Positions 43,045 to 52,562 of a DNA stretch of 64,000 bases are shown in pieces (within the stretch, counting starts at the first letter, position 1; each line of letters starts with the position of its first letter). This stretch comes from Roseivirga sp. E12. Lineage in GTDB: Bacteria; Bacteroidota; Bacteroidia; Cytophagales; Cyclobacteriaceae. A program made the position numbers and the translations under genes. The stretch is taken from assembly GCF_017592825.1 (NCBI RefSeq), contig NZ_JAGFMD010000010.1, positions 106,693 through 170,692 of the forward strand, given 5' to 3'. A model generated the notes under the pieces. It was not told the origin of the DNA, searched no databases, and worked only from the letters and a program-made list of their open reading frames with translations.

Positions 43045-45750
43045 CTATTCGTATCTCAAAGAATCCACTGGATTAAGTCTTGCAGACTTAATTGTTTGGA
43101 AACTTATGGTCAATAGTGCTACTGCCATAACAGCTAAGAGTGCCAAGCCAAATACGGAAATATCGATGGCCGTTCTGTATTCAAAGCCTTGCAACCACTT
43201 GTCCATTGCGAAGTAAATGATCGGCCAGGCGATTACATTAGCAATAAGAATCAAGCCAATAAACTCTTTCGAAAGCATGTAGAATACTCCTTGCACCGAA
43301 GCACCCAGAACTTTTCGAATACCTATCTCTTTGGTCTTTTGCATTGCAGTAAACGCTGATAGTCCAAACAGCCCTAGACAACCAATCAGGATGGCCAGGA
43401 CGGAAAAGACAGAAAACATGGCCTGAAACTGCTGTTCCGACTTATACTGATTATTGAAGAACTCATCAAGGAAGAAAAAGTCAAATGGGTTAGCCGAATA
43501 AGTGATGCTCCACTGCCTTTCAATAGCAGCCAATGCATCTGGGATTGAGCCATCAACTCTAAATAGAAAGTACTCTGCCCACTGTGGATCTAGTAAGAAG
43601 ATAGAAGGTGCTGCTTTTACTCTTAAAGACTCATGGTTATAGTCCTCCACTACACCGATTACAATTGCAGTAGCACCGAAATTCTCAACAACAACGGCTT
43701 GATTAATGATGTCTTCAGGATTATCATAGCCTAGTAATGGCACCGATGAGCGACTCACCAAAACAGCAGTATCTCTATCATTAGGAAAGTCCCTTGAAAA
43801 ATTACGGCCTGCAATGATTTCCATTCCTAAGGTCTCAATCAAGCCATAATCGCCCCCTACTGCATCCATCGGATGTACTTGACCTGCCTGTTGATTGTAA
43901 GCCCTAACTGCACCTTTAAATCTGATCTTCTTTCCTGGCACCATTCCACTACTAGATACTGACTTAATATTTGCATTTGCTCGAAGTTGCTCTTGGAAAG
44001 TCTCCAGGTTTCGGTTTCTAACTGTCCTACTTGTATCAGCAATAGCAGCCCGTTCGACAACGATCGTCTGCTCTAAGTCAAAACCTAAGTCAGCAGACTG
44101 CATATATTTCATTTGCTTAGAAACCGTGAGCGTACCCACAATCAATGCAGCTGAAGTAGCGAACTGAAAGATGACCAATCCCTTTCTAAGCAATACCCCT
44201 GTACTAGAGTTTCTAAACTTACCTTTGAGTGTGCTCACCGGCTTGAAAGACGACAGTACCATTGCAGGGTAAAAGCCCGATACAATTGAACCGAATAAAA
44301 AGACAGCTCCTAATAGCAACCATAAGGATTGGTTCTGCCAAATGACAACACTGTCAGGGATACCGCTGATAACATAGAAAGACGGCAATGCCAAGGCCAC
44401 AATACCCAAGGCTAGTACAACTGCCAGAAGATTAACAATCACGGATTCAAAGAGAAACTGCCTGATGAGTTGGGCACGTAATGAACCCAGAACTTTTCGG
44501 ATTCCAACTTCTCGCGCACGATCGAGTGATCTCGAAGTAGCAAGGTTTACATAATTAACCCAAGCGATCACCACTATAAAGATGGCAATGATGGAAAGGA
44601 AAGTTATCGGCTCAGCACTGCCATTCAATTCTGATTCATCTGACAGGTGAGAGTCAAAGTGAATCCTGTTTAAAGGTTGTAAATGCATTACATGTCGAGC
44701 ATTTTGATCCGCCAAATCTGGCATATTTCGATCGATCATTTCCGGAATTTTTGACTCCAATGCCTTGATATCAGTTCCCGGTCTTACCTTCACATAGGTA
44801 TAGAAATCCTTTCTTACCCAACCTGTTTTATACCTTGTCAAGGCGCCATCCCATCGACCATAGATGGTTCCTGTAGAGATCAGCACATCATACTTTAAAT
44901 GTGTATTAGCGGGAAGATCTTTAAACACGCCCGTTACCAAACAGTTTTCATTATTGAAGTCGTCATCACGTAGACGCAAACGCTTGCCTAAAGCGCTTTC
45001 ATCACCAAAGTATTTCTTAGCAGTACTCTCTGAGATTACGATACTAAAAGGCTCGTTCAATGCTGTTGCGGCATCGCCTTCCACCATTTGGGCTGAGAAC
45101 ATGGAAAGCGTACTAGGACTCGCATAAAGGAATTTCTTGTGTTTAAGCTTCACAGGTTCCCCTGGACTCTCTTCATAGGTAATAACCACATTATTCTTTG
45201 CACCCATATTATATAGGTGTGCCCATTCGACTACTTCAGGAAAATCGTTGACCATTGTTTCTCCTACAGGCGGATAGTTTTCGGCACTATGGTAAACGAA
45301 TTCACCATTGCCATATAATTCAAGACTCACCCGATACATATCATCGGAATCTTGAATGAACTTTTCATAACTGGATTCAAAGCTCACATAGTGAAAAATC
45401 AATAAGGCTCCGGCTATGCCTATAGCAAGTCCAGATATATTGATGAAGGAATAGACCCTATTCTTGAGTAGGGCCCTAAGGGTAATCTTGAGATAATTTG
45501 AGAACATAACGTTTTTGTTTGAGTTGTGACCTGATAAAAGTTTCTCCTTGAGTATATATGGCCTGAACGATCGTAAAACCGTCCAGAAATAACTAATTCT
45601 TGCTTTTCTAATGCCTTTTTCCTTGACATTCAGAGCAAATTCTTCCTCTAAATCGCCTTCAATTTCTTCTAACCACAGCTCTGTGCAGAATAACTGAAGA
45701 AACCACCGAGCAATACGCGGTGGCGATGGCATGTCATTTTTGTAAGACAT
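43045..45750 (-). CDS. FtsX/MacB-type ABC transporter permease with N-terminal prefix domain
   Basis: 901 aa, built like the permease at 7348: prefix domain (PPRIARWFLQLFC, EEIEGDLEEEFALNVKEKG), one helix, a MacB-like periplasmic domain, helices with TSRSLDRAREVGIRKVLGS, a second periplasmic part and a final set with MQKTKEIGIRKVLGAS. It ends NPVDSLRYE, the family's usual C-terminal signature. No ATPase gene is adjacent. Its start overlaps the PadR gene by 17 bases. Confidence 0.9.
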   Translation of the reverse strand: MSYKNDMPSPPRIARWFLQLFCTELWLEEIEGDLEEEFALNVKEKGIRKARISYFWTVLRSFRPYILKEKLLSGHNSNKNVMFSNYLKITLRALLKNRVYSFINISGLAIGIAGALLIFHYVSFESSYEKFIQDSDDMYRVSLELYGNGEFVYHSAENYPPVGETMVNDFPEVVEWAHLYNMGAKNNVVITYEESPGEPVKLKHKKFLYASPSTLSMFSAQMVEGDAATALNEPFSIVISESTAKKYFGDESALGKRLRLRDDDFNNENCLVTGVFKDLPANTHLKYDVLISTGTIYGRWDGALTRYKTGWVRKDFYTYVKVRPGTDIKALESKIPEMIDRNMPDLADQNARHVMHLQPLNRIHFDSHLSDESELNGSAEPITFLSIIAIFIVVIAWVNYVNLATSRSLDRAREVGIRKVLGSLRAQLIRQFLFESVIVNLLAVVLALGIVALALPSFYVISGIPDSVVIWQNQSLWLLLGAVFLFGSIVSGFYPAMVLSSFKPVSTLKGKFRNSSTGVLLRKGLVIFQFATSAALIVGTLTVSKQMKYMQSADLGFDLEQTIVVERAAIADTSRTVRNRNLETFQEQLRANANIKSVSSSGMVPGKKIRFKGAVRAYNQQAGQVHPMDAVGGDYGLIETLGMEIIAGRNFSRDFPNDRDTAVLVSRSSVPLLGYDNPEDIINQAVVVENFGATAIVIGVVEDYNHESLRVKAAPSIFLLDPQWAEYFLFRVDGSIPDALAAIERQWSITYSANPFDFFFLDEFFNNQYKSEQQFQAMFSVFSVLAILIGCLGLFGLSAFTAMQKTKEIGIRKVLGASVQGVFYMLSKEFIGLILIANVIAWPIIYFAMDKWLQGFEYRTAIDISVFGLALLAVMAVALLTISFQTIKSARLNPVDSLRYE

Positions 45751-46063
45751 ATGTAGGTATTGAATTCCAAATATCTTCTCTGAGTGACTTAGCTGCTTTC
45801 AATCCTTTCACACCAAAGGGTGTGATATAAAAAATCCGCTTACGCTTGCCACCCCGAACTTTGGTTGCCTCCCCTAGTCGTGAATTCAAAAAGCCTTTCT
45901 TCTCTAGTCTGTATAGTGTAGAATGAATAGCGCTCAGATTGATAGTGCGCTTGGTTCTTTGCTCGACTTCTTGCTTTACCGAAATACCATAACCCTCATC
46001 TTCTAGCATGGCGACTGTCAATAAAACCAGTTCTTCGAATTCGCCTAAGTAAGTGCCTTTCAT
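45734..46063 (-). CDS. PadR family transcriptional regulator
   Basis: 109 aa; winged helix with FEELVLLTVAMLEDEGYGISVKQEVEQ, NLSAIHSTLYRLEKKGFL and the basic wing KVRGGKRKRIFYIT. Similar to the PadR at 9951 and coupled in the same way to a prefix-type permease. Likely autorepressor. A dyad lies upstream (46071-46086). The divergent permease at 46351 may also be under its control. Confidence 0.92.
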   Translation of the reverse strand: MKGTYLGEFEELVLLTVAMLEDEGYGISVKQEVEQRTKRTINLSAIHSTLYRLEKKGFLNSRLGEATKVRGGKRKRIFYITPFGVKGLKAAKSLREDIWNSIPTYVLQK

Positions 46064-46070
46064 ATTTTAT

Positions 46071-46086
46071 TATTATGTAAATAATA
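46071..46086. promoter_or_regulatory. Dyad TATTAT-GTAA-ATAATA, candidate PadR operator
   Basis: Perfect 6-base arms around GTAA, 8 bases upstream of the padR start at 46063, within an AT-rich stretch. The spacer and arms differ from the 10311 dyad, so the two PadR proteins would recognise different sites. Confidence 0.4.
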
Positions 46087-46350
46087 TAACTACAATGATA
46101 GCAAATTATTTCAAATCCATAGACTCGTAATCAGTAAAGCCCCAAGTGCTCCCTTTAGACAAGTCTATATTTAATAGACTCTATTCTTTCGACTTCGTTA
46201 CAGTTAAACTCATTTTTCTATCCTTTCTCCTTCCCACTCAGCGGAAATCTCTTCCACAGAGCAGTGGAATTAAAACGTTCTTCATCTTTCATTGAACCTA
46301 AAGGCGGATTCTTCAGACTTTTAGATTACCAAAAACTCAATATCATTATC

Positions 46351-48819
46351 ATGAAGAATTTCACACTTGCCATTAGGGTATTACTCAAAAACAAGTTTTA
46401 CTCCTTACTAAACATTCTTGGGCTTGCGGTTGGCCTCACAGTCGCGATCATTATTTTTCTCTTTGTACAAAGCGACATGAGCTTTGACAAACAGTTCGGA
46501 GATTATGAAAGAATCTATCGGGTTGAATCAAATTTCATTGTTGGTGAAAAGGAAGACAAGTATGCCTTTGTCTCTCAGTTTTTACCGAAAGGACTTCAGG
46601 CAGACTATCCTGAAATCGAGAACTATGTCCGTTTCAGGTCGGCCGGCAAAGTTCTCTTCGATCTAGATGGAAGAAAGTTCTATGAAAACAACATCTTCTA
46701 TGCAGACACCTCCGCTTTCACAGTATTTAAGTACCCATTAGTACAAGGCGACCCGCTGACATTGCTAGATGAACCCAATGCCATTGTATTATCAGAAACG
46801 CTTGCTGACAAGTACTTCAAAGGGCAGGATGCTATGGGGCAGACTTTAAAAACTGCCACCAATCAATTCAAAGTAACGGGCATTATGAAAGATATGCCTG
46901 AGAATGTCCATATGACATATGATGCCTTCATGTCATATGAAACACTACAAACCAACAAGGAATTGCTTGCGCAGCAAGAGCAGCAAGGTGGACTTTGGAC
47001 GCCTTCTGACTTTGCATATTTGGTATTTGCCAAAAACTACAACCCGCAGGATTTGAAGGATAAATTTCCTGAGTTCTATGAGAAGTATATGGCACCTATC
47101 GCCAAACTGATCAACTATCAAGGGCTCTTTACCATTGATCTTACCAATGTTGCAGACACTCATTTCAATGCGCAGCCACCACAATTTGACTTCCCTACCG
47201 GAAACAGAACGTATACCTACGCCTTCACAGCCATCGGTATTTTCATCTTACTACTTGCCTCGATCAACTATATGAACCTGGCCTCAGCTAGGTCAACGAG
47301 TCGCTCAAAAGAGGTGGGTATTCGTAAAGTAATGGGCTCAACCAAGGGTGCGCTCATCACCCAATTTCTAAGTGAATCCATCATCATTGCGCTGGTTTCA
47401 TTGGTCCTTGCTTTTGGTATAGTAGCACTACTCATTAACGGCATCGGGATTGGTGATGTGATGGGTAAAACGCTCCTTTTCGAGCCATTATCCAATACGC
47501 CAATGACCTTAGGAGCCATTGGCGTCACTCTACTCATCGGTCTTTTGTCAGGTCTGTATCCAGCATTTTACCTATCAGCAGTTAGTACAATTAAGGCCCT
47601 AAAAGGAATTGCTAAAAGTGGACCAGGCAGTATGAATATGAGAAAAGGCCTAGTGGCTTTTCAATTCTTCATTTCAATTGCAGTCATTATATCCACCTTG
47701 CTCATGAAAAACCAAATTGAATTCTTGGCTGACAAGGACCTTGGTTTCAACAAAGACAATGTGGTCATTATCAATATGCAGGACACGACCATGAGCAACC
47801 GTGTTGACTTTGTTAAAGCAGAGCTGACACAAAACCCGAACATTGTCAATGTCACAGACGCCATTGTTGTTGGGGGCGATACGAACTTAGGTAACAATTT
47901 GCTTGGAGCTTCTAAGTCGCTTATTAGAGCAGAGTCGGCAGATTCCATTAGTCGCGATGATACCTACCCTGTAATGTTCGTTGGTGATGACTATGTCAAG
48001 ACCATGCAGTTAGAATTAGTGGCTGGTCGAGATTTCGATAAGAATCAGCCATCAGACAGAACAACAGGCGTTTTAGTCAACGAATCCATGGTAAAAAATA
48101 TGGGCTGGGCTGATCCTATAGGAAGAGAGCTCGGACTACCTATACCAGGTGTACAACCAAGCAAAGTCATTGGAGTGGTAAAAGACTTCAATGCGTTTTC
48201 ACTACACACCGCTGTTGAGCCAATGGTGATGTTTCATTACGACTTCAATCCATTCTTGAAGGCCCAAGGCGCCCTACCTTCTTTCATGATTCATGTAGAT
48301 GGCAAGTCTTTGAGACAGACTATGGATTTCATAGAACAAAAGTTCACTGAACTTGACCCAAGCCACCCTTTTGAATACAGATTCCTCGATGGCCGTGCAG
48401 AAGAGCTTTACCGTGAGGATGCTAGACAAAGTAAACTTACTGGACTTCTCTCCTACATCTGCATCTTTATCTCATGTCTTGGACTACTCGGACTTGCATC
48501 CTTCAGTACTTCACAGCGCATTAAGGAGATTGGGGTTCGCAAGGTGCTAGGCGCCTCTATTTTCCAATTGGTTTACATGATTTTCAAAGATGTTTTGGTG
48601 CTCATCATCATTGGTTTTGTGATCTCTATTCCAGTCTCATACTACATTATAGAGCAGTGGCTTCAAGAATTTGCCTATCAGATGCCTTTGGCACAAATGC
48701 TCGCTTTTGCGGCTATCCTATCTGGTGTTCTTTCAGTTGTGGTTGCCTTCCTCACTGTGAGTTATCACTCACTAAGAGCGGCTAGTCAAAACCCTGTGAG
48801 GGCATTGAGATACGAATAA
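46351..48819 (+). CDS. FtsX/MacB-type ABC transporter permease (no prefix)
   Basis: I use ATG 46351 (MKNFTLAIRVLLKNKFY), 822 aa, which puts the first helix at the usual place; the earlier ATG at 46264 would add 29 residues. Same fold as the others: helix, periplasmic domain, three helices with ARSTSRSKEVGIRKVMGS, a second domain and final helices with STSQRIKEIGVRKVLGAS. It is closely similar to the next gene, indicating tandem duplication. Confidence 0.9.
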   Translation: MKNFTLAIRVLLKNKFYSLLNILGLAVGLTVAIIIFLFVQSDMSFDKQFGDYERIYRVESNFIVGEKEDKYAFVSQFLPKGLQADYPEIENYVRFRSAGKVLFDLDGRKFYENNIFYADTSAFTVFKYPLVQGDPLTLLDEPNAIVLSETLADKYFKGQDAMGQTLKTATNQFKVTGIMKDMPENVHMTYDAFMSYETLQTNKELLAQQEQQGGLWTPSDFAYLVFAKNYNPQDLKDKFPEFYEKYMAPIAKLINYQGLFTIDLTNVADTHFNAQPPQFDFPTGNRTYTYAFTAIGIFILLLASINYMNLASARSTSRSKEVGIRKVMGSTKGALITQFLSESIIIALVSLVLAFGIVALLINGIGIGDVMGKTLLFEPLSNTPMTLGAIGVTLLIGLLSGLYPAFYLSAVSTIKALKGIAKSGPGSMNMRKGLVAFQFFISIAVIISTLLMKNQIEFLADKDLGFNKDNVVIINMQDTTMSNRVDFVKAELTQNPNIVNVTDAIVVGGDTNLGNNLLGASKSLIRAESADSISRDDTYPVMFVGDDYVKTMQLELVAGRDFDKNQPSDRTTGVLVNESMVKNMGWADPIGRELGLPIPGVQPSKVIGVVKDFNAFSLHTAVEPMVMFHYDFNPFLKAQGALPSFMIHVDGKSLRQTMDFIEQKFTELDPSHPFEYRFLDGRAEELYREDARQSKLTGLLSYICIFISCLGLLGLASFSTSQRIKEIGVRKVLGASIFQLVYMIFKDVLVLIIIGFVISIPVSYYIIEQWLQEFAYQMPLAQMLAFAAILSGVLSVVVAFLTVSYHSLRAASQNPVRALRYE

Positions 48820-48840
48820 GAGTTTACCTCTAATTATTTA

Positions 48841-48873
48841 GGCCGTTTCCTTTCACTAGGAGCGGCCTTTTTT
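48841..48873 (+). terminator. Terminator after the 46351 permease
   Basis: GGCCG and TCCT pair with AGGA and CGGCC (48841-48867), followed by six T. It separates the two tandem permeases, so the second needs its own promoter in the 170 bases before 49036. Confidence 0.85.
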
Positions 48874-49035
48874 CATGTACGTTATCGTTCATAATCGAGT
48901 TCGAATACGCACATAAACCTCCCTTGTAGAACGCTCAATAATTCAAAAATCAGCGTTAACGAGCATATTAGCCATATATCATTTTTTGGTATGCTTCATG
49001 TTATTGTTGATGCGTTAACAAAGGCAACCTCTCAT

Positions 49036-51507
49036 ATGAAGAATATCGCTTACGCAATTCGTGTACTGCTTCGCAACAAGTTTTACTCTTTCCTCAATAT
49101 TTTCGGACTTGCTATTGGCCTAGCGGTCAGTATAATCATCATGCTCTATGTACAGAGTGATTACAATTATGACAAGTCGCACGAGAATTGGGATCAAGTC
49201 TATCGTGTTGAATCCAAGTTCTACATCCCTCCTAAGAATGATGAGTTTGCACTCACTTCCACTGCTCTAGCAGAGACAATGCAGATGGAGTTTCCTGAAA
49301 TCCTGTCTTTCACTCGGTTTCAGAACACAGGCCAAGTGCTATTTAGAATAGATGACAACAACTTCTACGTTGATGATGTCTACTTAGCCGACTCCACCAC
49401 TTTCGACATTTTCACACATAAATTCATTCAAGGTGACCCAAAAACTGCACTGGTAGAACCTAACAGTTTAGTGCTTACAGAAAGCACAGCAAAAAGGCTC
49501 TTCGGAGATGTCAACCCATTAAATGAATTGGTGAAAACCGACCAGAATACCTTTACTGTAAAGGGAATCATAGAAGATGTTCCTGACAATGTACATCTGC
49601 GCTTTAATGGTCTTATTTCCTTTTCAACTGCCACTTCTGGCCAGCCACCATTGAATGCACAACAACGATCTGGGGCACTCTGGAACATTGCGCTGTACTC
49701 TTATGTGAAGCTACCCAAGGGTTATGATGTAAATGTCATTTACAATAAGTTCCCCGAGTTCTTCGACAAGTACATGGCACCAATCGCTCAACTTGCACCA
49801 TCGCTAAGAGAGGCCTCTTTCTCTCCAAGACTTGTTCCACTTAATGAGGTTCATTTCAACTCTAAAGTTCAGTATGACCTGCCGACAGGTAATAAAGCGT
49901 ACACCAATGCATTTATGGCCATTGGGCTTTTCGTGCTGATACTTGCCTCTATCAACTATATGAATTTGGCTACTGCCAGAGCTACAAAACGATCTAAAGA
50001 AGTTGGCATTAAAAAGGTATTAGGCTCTACAAAAGGCCGATTGATTGGTCAATTCTTGAGTGAATCTATCGTGATCACTTTCGTGTCATTAATTGTGGCC
50101 ATTGTCTTAGTGAACCTACTGATTCATGGTACGGGGCTAAACGAATTATTGGATAAGCAACTCGAACTTCACTTCCTCAGCAATAACCTGTTACTATTCG
50201 GATCTCTTGGCATTACCTTGTTGATTGGTTTGTTATCAGGGCTTTACCCTGCTTTTTACCTCTCTACCATCTCAGTGTTATTGGCGATGAAGGGCTCGGT
50301 TAAGTCTGGGCCTGGTAGTCTCTTCTTAAGAAAAGTATTAGTAGCCTTTCAGTTTTTCGTGTCGATTGGTGTGGTTATCGCCACACTCCTGATGGGCAAC
50401 CAAATCAATTTTATGAGGCAGAAAGACATTGGCTTTAACAAGGACAATGTAATCATCATTCCTACCAGAGATACTCTCGTTAGCAGAAGGCTCGAATTTA
50501 TTCAAAATGAACTGCGTCAAAATCCTAATATCGTTGATGTAACAACTTCAACGGGGATGAATACAGGTACCTCCAATTCCGTTGGTAATCGACTGATTGG
50601 TGGTGGCCGTCAGGTGATGCAGGTTGAAGGCGCTGACACTTTAATGGTGACGGATACCTACAACATGATGAATATTGGCAAAAACTTCGTCAGAGCCATG
50701 GAAATGGAAATCATTAACGGTAGAGACTTCGATGAAAACATCCCTACCGATATCACAAATGGCGTTTTGGTAAATGAAGCCATGGTAGAAAGAATGGGGT
50801 GGGATAACCCAATTGGTAAGAAGGTTCAAAATGCTGGGCCCAATGTTCCTACCTTCCGCGTGATTGGCGTAGTGAAAGATTTTCATGCCTTCTCTTTGCA
50901 TGTGAAAGTCGAACCAACATTGATATTTAGATACGAAAGATTTGCGACTATCACTCAGATACAGCCTGCCGTGGTAATACATGCTAAAGCAGGCACGCTA
51001 CAAGAGACGCTGAACTATTTGGAAACTCGTTATGCCGAACTTGACCCAAGCCATCCGTTCGAATATGGCCTATTGGATAATCAGGCAGACTTGCTTTACA
51101 AGTCTGATAAGAAGCAAAGCAGGCTAACAGCCATTCTATCTTATATCTGTATTCTAATCTCCTGTCTTGGACTTCTAGGACTATCATCCTATACCACTGC
51201 CACTCGTATCAAGGAGATTGGTGTAAGGAAAGTATTGGGTGCTTCAGTATTCCAACTGGTATTTATGATCTTCAGAGACATTATGATTTTGGTGATTGTG
51301 GGCTTTGTAATAGCTGCGCCAATCGCGTATCTACTGATAGAAGATTGGCTGCAGGTCTTCCAATACACAATGGACCTCTCCACTGTAATTGTGAGTGCAG
51401 CGGCCATTGCGGGCATCATGGCCTTGGTCATTGCCTTCCTAACGGTGAGTTTCCACTCGCTAAAAGCGGCAAACCAAAATCCAGTGAAAGCATTACGTTA
51501 CGAATAA
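49036..51507 (+). CDS. FtsX/MacB-type ABC transporter permease (no prefix), tandem paralogue
   Basis: ATG 49036 (MKNIAYAIRVLLRNKFYS), 823 aa, aligns with the start of the upstream copy. Motifs ARATKRSKEVGIKKVLGS and TATRIKEIGVRKVLGAS mark the two FtsX regions; it ends NPVKALRYE. It shares long stretches with the gene at 46351, such as TLLIGLLSGLYPAFYLS and TYELDPSHPFEY-like segments. No ATPase adjacent. Confidence 0.9.
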   Translation: MKNIAYAIRVLLRNKFYSFLNIFGLAIGLAVSIIIMLYVQSDYNYDKSHENWDQVYRVESKFYIPPKNDEFALTSTALAETMQMEFPEILSFTRFQNTGQVLFRIDDNNFYVDDVYLADSTTFDIFTHKFIQGDPKTALVEPNSLVLTESTAKRLFGDVNPLNELVKTDQNTFTVKGIIEDVPDNVHLRFNGLISFSTATSGQPPLNAQQRSGALWNIALYSYVKLPKGYDVNVIYNKFPEFFDKYMAPIAQLAPSLREASFSPRLVPLNEVHFNSKVQYDLPTGNKAYTNAFMAIGLFVLILASINYMNLATARATKRSKEVGIKKVLGSTKGRLIGQFLSESIVITFVSLIVAIVLVNLLIHGTGLNELLDKQLELHFLSNNLLLFGSLGITLLIGLLSGLYPAFYLSTISVLLAMKGSVKSGPGSLFLRKVLVAFQFFVSIGVVIATLLMGNQINFMRQKDIGFNKDNVIIIPTRDTLVSRRLEFIQNELRQNPNIVDVTTSTGMNTGTSNSVGNRLIGGGRQVMQVEGADTLMVTDTYNMMNIGKNFVRAMEMEIINGRDFDENIPTDITNGVLVNEAMVERMGWDNPIGKKVQNAGPNVPTFRVIGVVKDFHAFSLHVKVEPTLIFRYERFATITQIQPAVVIHAKAGTLQETLNYLETRYAELDPSHPFEYGLLDNQADLLYKSDKKQSRLTAILSYICILISCLGLLGLSSYTTATRIKEIGVRKVLGASVFQLVFMIFRDIMILVIVGFVIAAPIAYLLIEDWLQVFQYTMDLSTVIVSAAAIAGIMALVIAFLTVSFHSLKAANQNPVKALRYE

Positions 51508-51532
51508 AAATTAGAGAAAATAAACTTAGTAT

Positions 51533-51631
51533 CGTCATTCTCACGAACCTGCCTGTCGGCAGACAGGGGCGGAAATCTCAAAATCAATGGCACCAAGCCT
51601 GAAGGAGATTCCCATTTTCATGGGAATGACG
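51533..51631. repeat. CGTCATTC...GGAATGACG palindromic repeat with embedded CCTGTCGGCAGACAGG
   Basis: The outer arms CGTCATTCTCAC and GGGAATGACG pair; inside are GGAAATCTC and GGAGATTCCC and the hairpin CCTGCCTGTCGGCAGACAGG (51548-51567), which nearly repeats 42712-42731. A different family from the CGTCATTGCGA repeats. Confidence 0.8.
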
Positions 51632-51646
51632 TTCTTTTTTTAACTT

Positions 51647-51928
51647 TTGAAACAACCCCAATTTTTATACTTTCACGAAATGTTCGATGGCCTGGGGTTT
51701 TCCAAATCACTAAATGAAGATACTTTTGATCAATGGTTGGTCAATGGTAGAGAAAGCAAGATCAACTATGAGTATATGCTTGTGCTTTGGGAAGAAGGCG
51801 AACAGGACTACTGTCCGGTTTATCTAGAACAGAGAAGTGAAATTGAAGCTTATCAAGACGGTCACTCGATTGTTGTAGCCGCTTACCACCTATTTTCAGA
51901 AACTAAGATTAGCCTGCATACGGCTTAG
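51647..51928 (+). CDS. Small protein of unknown function, 93 aa
   Basis: Begins at TTG 51647 (KQPQFLYFHEMF); ATG 51680 is an alternative giving 82 aa. It is Glu/Asp/Tyr-rich with no signal peptide or helix pattern I know (SKINYEYMLVLWEEGEQDYCPVYLEQRSEIEAYQDG). It immediately follows a repeat copy and precedes the candidate 6S-like RNA. Confidence 0.5.
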   Translation: MKQPQFLYFHEMFDGLGFSKSLNEDTFDQWLVNGRESKINYEYMLVLWEEGEQDYCPVYLEQRSEIEAYQDGHSIVVAAYHLFSETKISLHTA

Positions 51929-51949
51929 GAAGGGATTAACTACGTTGAT

Positions 51950-52090
51950 CCCGTGTGGGTGGCCTACAATGAACCCTGCTGAGCAAGGTCAGCTTACAGG
52001 GGATTACTCATACCCACTGGCATGCGCTCAACCCCTCGTGAATCTTCGCTGCGCTACGATTTCGAACCCAAGGGTTCTCACCACCCAGGC
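51950..52090 (+). ncRNA. Candidate structured RNA, possibly 6S RNA
   Basis: No ORF fits, but the region folds as one long hairpin. TGGGTGG (51956-51962) pairs with CCACCCA (52081-52087); GAACCC (51971-51976) pairs with GGGTTC (52072-52077). The same GGGTTC can instead pair with a nearby GAACCC (52064-52069) separated by only AA, a bistable arrangement; E. coli 6S RNA has a similar GAACC-AAGG-GUUC segment in its central bubble (from memory). A strong terminator follows at 52096-52125 on the plus strand. The family assignment is an inference; another structured RNA is possible. Confidence 0.45.
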
Positions 52091-52095
52091 AAAAT

Positions 52096-52125
52096 AAAAG
52101 AGCTCCAAAAATTTGGAGCTCTTTT
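52096..52125. terminator. Bidirectional terminator between structured RNA and tRNA-Ser
   Basis: AAAAGAGCTCCAAA (52096-52109) pairs with TTTGGAGCTCTTTT (52112-52125), 14 bp around AA, with T-rich flanks on both strands. It would end the plus-strand RNA and the minus-strand tRNA-Ser transcript. Confidence 0.88.
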
Positions 52126-52130
52126 ATTTT

Positions 52131-52218
<88 letters not shown>

Positions 52219-52303
52219 GTGGATTCTTACTGAATTTGCTTTGTTGCCAAATGCGCTGTGAATTTAAAGAAAAAACCTTTTAAACTCGGGTCATTTGACA
52301 AAG

Positions 52304-52330
52304 AAAAAGCCAGTCATAAACCAGCTTTTT
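52304..52330 (-). terminator. Terminator after tRNA-Pro
   Basis: On the minus strand AAAAAGCTGG and (C)TGGCTTTTT pair with some G-T pairs and end in a T-run, just after the tRNA-Pro 3' end, so tRNA-Pro and tRNA-Ser are probably not one transcript, or only partly. Confidence 0.65.
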
Positions 52331-52334
52331 TGTG

Positions 52335-52409
52335 TCGGGGTGGCAGGATTCGAACCTGCGACCTCCTCGTCCCAAACGAGGCGCGATGACCGGGCTACGC
52401 TACACCCCG
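52335..52409 (-). tRNA. tRNA-Pro (anticodon TGG)
   Basis: Minus strand, 75 nt. Acceptor CGGGGTG/CACCCCG with discriminator A, anticodon loop TTTGGGA, T-arm GCAGGTTCGAATCCTGC. No CCA encoded. Confidence 0.97.
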
Positions 52410-52447
52410 AGCCCTATGATTTGAGATGTAACTCCCAAATCGGAGTG

Positions 52448-52476
52448 CAAATATAGAGGGATTTTTTGTTTTGCAA
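52448..52476 (-). promoter_or_regulatory. Promoter of tRNA-Pro (TTG-N18-TATATTTG)
   Basis: On the minus strand TTG (52476-52474), 18 bases, TATATTTG (52455-52448). The box is about 38 bases before the mature tRNA 5' end, leaving a short leader. Confidence 0.7.
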
Positions 52477-52562
52477 TAGAGGCTGAACGATAAAATTTCA
52501 GATTTTTTAATGCCTTCAAAATTCAATAATGATACAGCTTGAAAGTCAGCCAAATCCGCCAC

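Noticed and set aside
51929..52090. tmRNA or SRP RNA
   Set aside because: No tRNA-like 3' end for tmRNA and no GGTCAGG...GGAAGCAGCC motif of SRP RNA.
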